From Pictodentalium vernedei (lineage: Eukaryota > Mollusca > Scaphopoda > Dentaliida > Dentaliidae): 64,000 nt of DNA. The position numbers and the translations under genes were made by a program. Position 1 is the stretch's first letter. The number at the start of each line of letters is the position of its first letter. This document shows, piece by piece, positions 54,395-64,000 of this stretch. The stretch covers positions 254,431,597-254,495,596 of the forward strand of contig CM062290.1 in assembly GCA_031216915.1 (NCBI GenBank), written 5' to 3'. The notes under the pieces were generated by a model. That model was given only the letters and a program-made list of their open reading frames with translations. It was not told the DNA's origin and searched no databases.

Positions 54395-55517
54395 CGGAAG
54401 CACTGGGACTCCTGGGTTACAACATTGGACTTAGAATTGAAAGGTCGTAGGTTCTATCCTGACCCGCGTTTTCTTAGGCAAGATACCTAATCCCAATTGC
54501 CCAAGTAGAATCCCTATGCACTGTGTACTAGGGCGCTCTGCGCATCGATGATACAGATGCATTCCACCGCTGGTAATCCTGCTTGTGCGTTATCAGGCGT
54601 GTGAAGTTACTTGCTACTCGGAGGGTTTTTCCAGGAACCCACTGTTTCTCTACCTGTAAAAACTCTCCGACACGATTTGACCCTGCCTGTTGAAGGTGTC
54701 GTTAAAACTCCGTCCCCTGAATCTAGTGTGCATTTACTGTTGGATTTGAGGCTACTAACGGTTGATTTAGACGGGGTTGTCGGACATGAGACCAGTAAGA
54801 AATGTGTATGCAGAAAGCAAGTGTACAGATCCTGAGGAGAATCACCTGGTACTGATAAGCAACTTCTAGACGTTTTAACCTCGAGATCAAGCCCAATCGT
54901 TACTTTCCACAAGAGCAAGCATCCAACTCTCCGATATGATATAACCATGGCTGTTTGAAGTGTCGGTATACCCCAACAAACAAACAAACAGGGCATGCCT
55001 GGCTTTGGACAGTAAATACGTGACAGTGCACCTTCACATTTCTTGCCACCGCCGCCCATTTTCCCCATCGTGACACCTCAATGTGATACCTAATGCGCGA
55101 TGAAGATATACTCAAAGTTTGCTAAGCACCAAGTATATCCAACTAACTGTTTTACGTTTTAGTTGAAATATTTTTATGAAAAGTGTATATATTTTTTATT
55201 TAATTATATCTTTAATGATTTAAGTACAGAAATTAAGATTTTATTTGTGTTTGACATTATTTTTTAGTCTTTGAATACAATAACCATGGAAAATGGATAT
55301 CATTGGTAAAAGAAGAAATTTTTCAATTTGCCAAAAAGTTGACGGAGCAAACTGGAATGGATTCAATATCGAGTATGCGACCCATTACTGTTAATTACAG
55401 CTTGACAACGCCTTCGCATGCTCCCAATCAGGTTCCTGATGGTCCTTTGTGGGATGTTGTTCCATTCGTAGACCACCATGGCACCAAGCTCCTGGACACT
55501 TCTTGGCTGGACTGGAC
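54395..55517. repeat. 1.1-kb direct duplication, copy B
   Basis: Second copy of 52,010-53,130. It runs from a SINE-like head into the left end of the Tc1-like element at 55,109. The 153-codon minus frame at 54,607-55,068 corresponds to the 129-codon frame in copy A, but is non-coding repeat sequence. Confidence 0.9.
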
Positions 55518-55790
55518 GGGCTGAAATTTCAAGCTGCAACTCATTCCAGACATGTTCGATTTGATTGAGGTCAGGGGATTTGCTGGCCCATACGCTCAAT
55601 CCCCTCCCTCTGTCGGTACTCCCCGACAGCATGGGCTACATGAGGACGGGCATTATCGTCCATCAGAACGAATCTATCACCCACTGTACCACGTTCAAGG
55701 ACACAGAGCTCTGTACGTCCAACCCTGCTGATGACGCCCCAGACTATGATTGACCCCCCAGTCATGCTCAGCAACGTTGGCTGCATGGCA
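55270..55790 (-). pseudogene. Tc1-like transposase, C-terminal part
   Basis: Contains GGSIIVWGVISRVGRTEL, VLMDDNARPHVAHAV (catalytic Asp in the DNARPH motif) and, after a frameshift near 55,570-55,630, SPDLNQIEHVWNEL (catalytic core end), ending RRCQAVINSNGSHTRY. Continues from the N-terminal part at 57,720-58,259 beyond the LINE insertion. Confidence 0.9.
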
Positions 55791-57715
55791 GCCTGTATTT
55801 AAATCTGGCGATCAACAGTTATTCAACAACTATAGGCCCATTAGCATACTGTCTAGCTTTTCCAAAGTACCAGAAAAATTAATGTACTCCAGACTGATAA
55901 CTTTCCTGGAAAATAACAAGATAATTCATCAAAACCAGTTTGGCTTTAGAAAAGGACATTCAACAATACACCCCGTCCTGCACCTCATAAACAATATTGC
56001 CGAAATGAACGATAAAACAACTAAAGACTGCACGTTAGCCGTGTTTCTTGATTTTTCGAAAACATTTGACACCATAAATCACAATATCCTACTGAAAAAA
56101 CTTGAATTCTATGGAATACGAGGGCACACAAATTCATTGTTTAGAAATTACCTTACAAACAGATCTCAGTCGGTTTCCCTTCCAAAAGCGAATTCAGATT
56201 TACAGGTCATATCAACAGGTGTCCCCCAGTGGTCTATTCTTGGTCCTCTTCTTTTTATAATTTATATTAATGATATTATTAACTCGACAACTTTGAAGGT
56301 TTTATCATACGCGGACGACACTACTGCACATACTTCCGATAACAGTTTGGAAACAATTACAGGTCAGGTTAATAATGAACTCAAAAAAATATCTCACTGG
56401 TGTGCGGCAAATAAACTTGTTCTAAACGAGAGTAAAACAAAAGTCATCATACTTCACCCCCAAAGTGACTTATACTATCTTGGGAGCAATCGAGTGAAGC
56501 TTAAAAATTCATCTATCTCGATCGTTGGAAATAATCAAGATGAAAAATCCCTCAAGTTTCTTGGAATTCATGTTGACGAAAATCTGAGCTTCAAGAAACC
56601 TGTTCCAGTTATTTGTTCAAAGATGTCCAGAGCAATTTATGTTATAAACAAGGATAACCCTTTACCCAACGTAACGGCCAAAACCGGCCAGCGCTATTCA
56701 CGAAAATCGCCAATTAATTTTCATTATTTTTTCATTTTTTGTCTCAAAAACATAGGTTATGACCCTCGTTGGAACGAGCTCGTTGAGCTCGTTCCAACGA
56801 GGGGTCACAACCTATGTTTTTGAGACAAAAAATGAAAAAAATAGTCATTCAAGAATTTTTTTGGCAAGTGTCGTCTGCTTTTCATGTTAGGTAAAGGGTT
56901 AAGAGGATCATACCCAAATAAGCCTCAAGACACTATACTACTCTCTGATTCATAGCCATATGATGTATAGTATTCACATATGAGGCCACTCGTGTTCCAC
57001 TCTAACAATCACTAAATTACAAAAGAAAGCAATTCGTATCATATCTAACAAACGCTATAATGCGCATACTGACCCACTGTTCAGTGAGCATCGAATTCTA
57101 AAATTCAATGACCTGTACAAACTTCATGTCTTATTATTCATGCATGGTTGGCATAATAACCTGCTGCCGGATAGCTTTAAAAATACTTTTAAAGTGTACC
57201 AAAATCCCTCAGGAATGGATGCAAGACAATCTGGCAGACTGTATACGCACAAACCAAGAACGCAGTTCTCTGCAAACTTACCAATTCACACTTTCCCAAG
57301 GATGTGGAATACTGTAGAACCATCGGTACAAAACCTATCAAGATAATATAGACTGTGACAATCCCACTTGCCCAGACTGTAGGTCCTGACTCTGTTATCG
57401 CATCGATACCCATTGGCGGAGCTTAAATGTGTTATCCTAAAAAAATAGTTCACTTACAAGGAAAGAATCATCTTAATCAATAATGGTCAACCCATGTTGC
57501 TCTATGCATACGCGTTGCTGTCAGAATTGTCTAATTTTTATCTTACTTCTGAGAATGACAGGATGACAGCCCTAGTGGCTATGTCATCTCCCTGTAGTAC
57601 AATCATGCCAATTAAAAAACCTATTTTACCGTTTATGACTTTAAAAGTGTATTTTACTGTTTATGACTTTGTAACCTTGTGCATGATGTGCTACAAAATA
57701 AAATCGTAAAAATCA
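55790..57715 (+). mobile_element. LINE inserted in the Tc1 element
   Basis: The long frame (55,750-56,823, its first dozen codons belonging to Tc1) encodes RT motifs: FNNYRPISILSSFSKV, NQFGFRKGHSTIHPVLHL, AVFLDFSKTFDTINHNILL, GVPQWSILGPLLFIIYINDI (Trp where Gly is usual) and YADDT. A MITE interrupts it at 56,656-56,901. The post-RT part continues to about 57,350 (ALKYNKKAIRI-like remnants, HVLLFMHGWHNNLLPDSFKN), and the 3' end lies near AAATAAAATCGTAAAA at about 57,712. 5' truncated. Confidence 0.82.
56656..56901. repeat. piggyBac-like MITE with long palindrome
   Basis: TAACCCTTTACC at the left end pairs with GGTAAAGGGTTA at the right end, with TTAA at the right junction. Internally GTCTCAAAAACATAGGTTAT (56,740) pairs with its near-complement ending at about 56,827, with CGTTGGAACGAGCTCGTTGA at the centre. 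It sits inside the LINE. Confidence 0.8.
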
Positions 57716-57719
57716 TCGC

Positions 57720-58259
57720 TCTCCTGGTCTTCTTCATACCCAAGAACGCCTATCTGTGTGGTGGTTTAGGCAGTACCTTGACGTCATCTGTAAAAAGGCA
57801 GGTCGCCAATCTTCTCTGGTCCATCCAACGTGGCCCATGGCCAATTCATATCGTGCCTGGTGGTGGTTCTGGGACAGCGGAATGCGAATACATGGTCTTC
57901 TCGATCGGAGCAACCTCGTGCAACCTTGCCTGGATAGTCTGCGTCGAAATATTTACTCCGGATGCATTCTGAAGGTCACTGCGAAGCTGGGTTGCTGTTG
58001 CAAAGCGGTTCCTACGAGCCTGAATGATAAAAAAACGGTCTTCAGCTGCAGATGTTGCCCTGTCTCTGCCACCACCATGCCGTCTTTCTGGTATGCCATA
58101 CTGCTGAAATCTTGCCCAGGCTCTGGTGATCACCGTATGGTGCACACCCAGGGTTTCACCAACCTGACGATGGATAGCCCCCTGCTCCACCATCCATCCA
58201 GCCCGCCACATTTCTGCTTCAGACAAATGTCTTCTTGCATTTGCATTTGCCATATTCAA
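57720..58259 (-). pseudogene. Tc1-like transposase, N-terminal part
   Basis: ATG 58,259 opens MNMANANARRHLSEAEMWRA, followed by the paired-type HTH (GAIHRQVGETLGVHHTVITR), the RRHGGGRDRATSAAEDRF linker and second HTH (TQTIQARLHEVAPIE). The frame is lost after PEPPPGTI near 57,846, and the catalytic core continues at 55,790 after the LINE. Confidence 0.9.
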
Positions 58260-58532
58260 TCATTAAATCACAAGGGTTTGTATTGAAATGAAGATTGAAT
58301 ACCCTACACATGTCATGTACATGTAGACAGTACACGAAAACATCACGAAAATCACGGGGTACATGCTTTCCATGACTGTCACGAAAAGTCTGCCTGACAA
58401 GAGAGCTAATGTAAACATTGGGGACCATCTCAATACATTCCTCAATCATATCCACCAAAAATATCGCAAATATGTCACAAGCAAATTTCACAATGATGTG
58501 TCAAATATTTGGTGCTTAGCAAACTTTGAGTA

Positions 58533-58950
58533 GTATAGTAGCGATGAGGCGGAGTTATCTTAAAGAGTCGGTAATTGGGGTGAGTGATAGAGGGTTCTTT
58601 CCAGACATCACTTTGAGTTTGTATCACAGACGTAGGAAGTATTTCGAACTTGGTGTGTGTTTCGTGGTGGTAGTGGGTGGGAGGGAGCACGGTTTAAAAG
58701 ACCACCCACACATTGAGATGTGTCTTAGAGGCATGATAGGAATACATGACACAAAGCTATGTTTGCGACATAGGAACATCTTCATTGAGAGTTTTGGCCC
58801 ATTGGAGCAACTTGGTAAGTATGGGTCCGAAAATGTGCATTTTTTCTGGACTTCAAAGTCTGCAGTAGAGAAAAATGAAGAAGGTAATCTTTTGTCACTT
58901 CTCAAGAATAGAGTCAATGCCCTCACTTCCACTTCAATAAAATTGAAAAG
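58533..58950. other. no gene recognised
   Basis: The 167-codon frame 58,526-59,029 begins here but runs into a purine-rich simple repeat and has an opposing frame; I recognise nothing in it. Confidence 0.4.
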
Positions 58951-61940
<2,990 letters not shown>

Positions 61941-61944
61941 ACTT

Positions 61945-62545
61945 AGTACATGCATACATTGTAGGGAGATCTTGATTTGAAGGGATATTCAACCGATTTC
62001 GTCGATTGCTGTGGGAGTTATGCCCCTTTGTGTTGCAAAATCGGTACTTGTCTGATAATGACCTTGCGGACGTGATAACTTGAACAAATAGAATCGAATT
62101 TTGATAAAACCTGGTACATGCATTCATTGTGGGAAGATCCAGATTAAACTTGGTATCCACCCAATTGCATCGTTTTATGTAGGAGCTAGTCCCCTTTCCT
62201 GGAATATCTGGTGTTTGTCTGATGATGACTTCATGAAAGCGATAACCTGACCAAATATCCTCGACTCGGATTTTGATAAAATTTGGTAGAGACATTCATT
62301 GTTGGAAGACCTTGCATTGGTTGGATATTCTATCACGTTTGTCTATTACTGTAAATGTTATGCCCATTTTGGTTTAAAAATTGGCTTTTGTCGTAAAATG
62401 ACTTTACGAACGCTATAACTGGAACAGATATAATCGGATTGTGATAACACTTGGTTGAGGCAAACATTTTTGTAAGAGCTACGTCTTATTGGATATTCAC
62501 ATAATTTCGTTGATTCCTAAGAATTTCGGCGTACTTCTCTCTTTA
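61945..62545. repeat. diverged tandem repeats of about 150 bp
   Basis: Units share AATCGAATTTTGATAAAA, CTTGGTACATGCATTCATTG, GGATATTC and TTGTCTGATAATGACTT words in the same order; unit starts near 61,945, 62,095, 62,250 and 62,420. High divergence. No coding content. Confidence 0.7.
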
Positions 62546-63370
62546 CAATTCATTTGCCATCCCGTGGCATATGCTCGTTGCCAGTAGTAACATTTTTCCA
62601 AACAAAATGTAAGCCTTAATACCTCTCAATACAAGTAACCTTATGCGCCCGGAAACGACCGTAAATGCGCGGGTTATCCCCTTGTAATACATATCGGGTT
62701 ACACTGTGTATTTTATAGCCTGGGTTTCCAGAATACTACATCAAACTAATAGACTGGTGTAGCGGATTAGTTTGGGACAATACCGAGATATTTCATGCTA
62801 CTTGTCCATCAGGATTCGCGCGACTCTCCAACTTCCCGTGGAAGTAAATTCTGCAGACCCCGAATCTTTCGGTGAGTCGGCGTGTCTCTGGACTCTGACG
62901 CTCTCATAATCACAGCTTCTGGGAGAGAAGGCAGGGGATAAAGAGAGAGAGGGGGATAGAATGGGCGTGTATTCGGTGAGTTTATATATCTACAGTCATT
63001 TTGCCCCGAGACAGCGTGGTACCCGGGGCATCTTCTGTTTTGTAAAAGAGTGAGCTAGTCTATCAGACGACAGCCCGCCACCCGATGGTAGGGGTTGTGG
63101 GGGATATTCGGGTACTGACCAGATTCCTGTTTAATTATATATATATAAAAAATGAATGCTCTTTTTATTTGGGGGTTTATACTACCAATGTCGCCTTAAA
63201 TGTGTTTTATTATGAATGCGTTTTCCCTTTTGTGTCGTTTTCCACCCATTCCAGTTGTCTGTGTTTAAACGAATTTTAAATTCAATGTACAGTAGCACGA
63301 AACTAGGAAAGCGCATTAGGGACATGTGTTATAATAAAAAAAAGTCGTGCTAATGATATATTAGGCTACG
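62546..63370. other. no gene recognised
   Basis: Non-coding. Short frame 63,085-63,279 lacks a domain. The TATATATATA near 63,138 is simple sequence. Confidence 0.45.
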
Positions 63371-63374
63371 CACA

Positions 63375-63700
63375 CTACATACTATAAGTCGTGCGCACAG
63401 GATATTATGTCGATCGCATTACATCCAATCTTGTGTGCACGACATACAAATAGTCAGTTTTCCATCATGCGGCCAGTTTAGTCTGTCGTACGCACGGAAT
63501 AGTATGTCGTGTGCAAGACGTAGTATGTCGTTCGCACGCCTTGCTATCTGATGTGCACGACTTTGTATGACATGCAAACGACAAAGCATTTCATGCGTAT
63601 GATATAGAATCTAGTGTGAAGGACATACTATGTCGCGCGCCCCCCCCCCCCCTTGTATTTCGTCCTAGACACAAAGTATGTCGTGTGCACAACTTATTTT
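63375..63700. repeat. imperfect minisatellite of a GTCGTGCGCAC motif
   Basis: Many imperfect copies of the roughly 20-bp unit CGTGTGCACGACATAGTATG and its reverse complement, including AAGTCGTGCGCACAGGATAT, GTCGTACGCACGGAATAGTA and TGTCGTGTGCAAGACGTAGT. A C11 run lies at 63,642-63,652. Confidence 0.8.
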
Positions 63701-63939
63701 TTACACATGTACCTAATGAGCTTTCGTATGAAATATCCCCACTATCTTGTGAGTTTTGAAACATTAAACAAAGATCTTGGATTTCATATTTTGGGGGAAA
63801 ATGTACAAATATATTCTACCTATTTCGAATAAATTATTGGCAAAGCCACGTTGAATGACGATCGTCAACTAGTTCGTTGGGTTCATGTCGGCCTTTTCCA
63901 TATCGCAATGAGCGCTAAGATTTTTAGGGTAAATGTTTA

Positions 63940-64000
63940 TTAATTTATTAATTAATTAATTTATTAATTAATGTATTAATTTATTTATTTATTTATTTAT
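63940..64000 (-). repeat. simple AATAA-type tail at the window edge
   Basis: TTTATTAATTTATTAATTAA then ATTTATTTATTTATTTAT to the end of the window. It resembles the A-rich 3' tails of the minus-strand SINEs, so another copy may begin here and continue past the edge. Confidence 0.5.

Larger units (their letters stand above)
55109..58532 (-). mobile_element. Tc1-like transposon, interrupted by a LINE
   Basis: Perfect 24-bp terminal inverted repeats: TACTCAAAGTTTGCTAAGCA... at 55,109-55,132 and its reverse complement at 58,509-58,532. The minus-strand transposase is split: N-terminal part at 58,259-57,720, C-terminal part at 55,790-55,270. A LINE of about 1.9 kb separates them. Confidence 0.88.

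Noticed and set aside
54607..55068. 153-codon minus ORF, with a partner at 52,222-52,611
   Set aside because: Part of the 1.1-kb duplication that starts in a SINE-like head; stops differ between copies and there is no domain.

Overview
The window is nuclear DNA from an animal, probably a marine invertebrate; I cannot name the species. It is crowded with tRNA-derived SINEs, several CR1/Jockey-type LINEs, Tc1-like transposons, piggyBac-like MITEs and degenerate tandem repeats. Only one stretch looks like a normal host exon: a signal peptide plus PAN/apple-like domain with a good splice donor, at 33,488-33,799 on the minus strand.

The centrepiece is a complete, precisely bounded Polinton/Maverick (adintovirus-like) provirus at 13,518-31,510 (17,993 bp). 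It begins AGTAG and ends CTACT, has terminal inverted repeats (400 bp left, 300 bp right), and is flanked by a perfect 6-bp target duplication, ACCCTG. It sits inside one arm of an older inverted-repeat MITE, whose halves can be matched across the insertion.

Layout of the element: left TIR; a plus-strand block with a DUF8207-like protein (broken), a small Ala/Lys-rich protein, an A32/FtsK-like packaging ATPase, a penton-like minor capsid protein (one stop), a pX/pVI-like hydrophobic structural protein and a small charged protein; a convergent hairpin; two minus-strand tandem paralogues of unknown function; a plus-strand block with protein-primed DNA polymerase B (broken), an adenain-like protease (broken) and a tail-fibre-like repeat protein (broken); a second, very long convergent hairpin; then a minus-strand block with, from the right end inward, a Cys/His protein, a membrane protein (broken), a zinc-ribbon/parvovirus-type phospholipase A2 protein, an rve integrase (one stop) and a double-jelly-roll major capsid protein (two stops); then the right TIR. 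Together these form a virus-like set: integration (integrase), replication (PolB), capsid (MCP, penton), packaging (ATPase), maturation (protease), and probable attachment and membrane penetration (fibre, PLA2). I count eight in-frame stops and about seven frameshifts in eight genes, while eight other ORFs are intact, so this copy is decaying or contains assembly errors. A TATATATA box followed by a purine tract lies about 85-145 bp upstream of most transcription blocks.

Left flank (1-13,517): a degenerate LINE, three SINEs with clear target duplications (one of them inside a Tc1-like transposon), inverted and tandem repeats. Right flank (31,511-64,000): the rest of the MITE, the PAN exon, a CR1-like LINE interrupted by another LINE, MITEs, a third LINE, about 240-bp tandem repeats, a 1.1-kb direct duplication, a Tc1 element containing a LINE that itself contains a MITE, a (GTTA)n array, more tandem repeats and a minisatellite.
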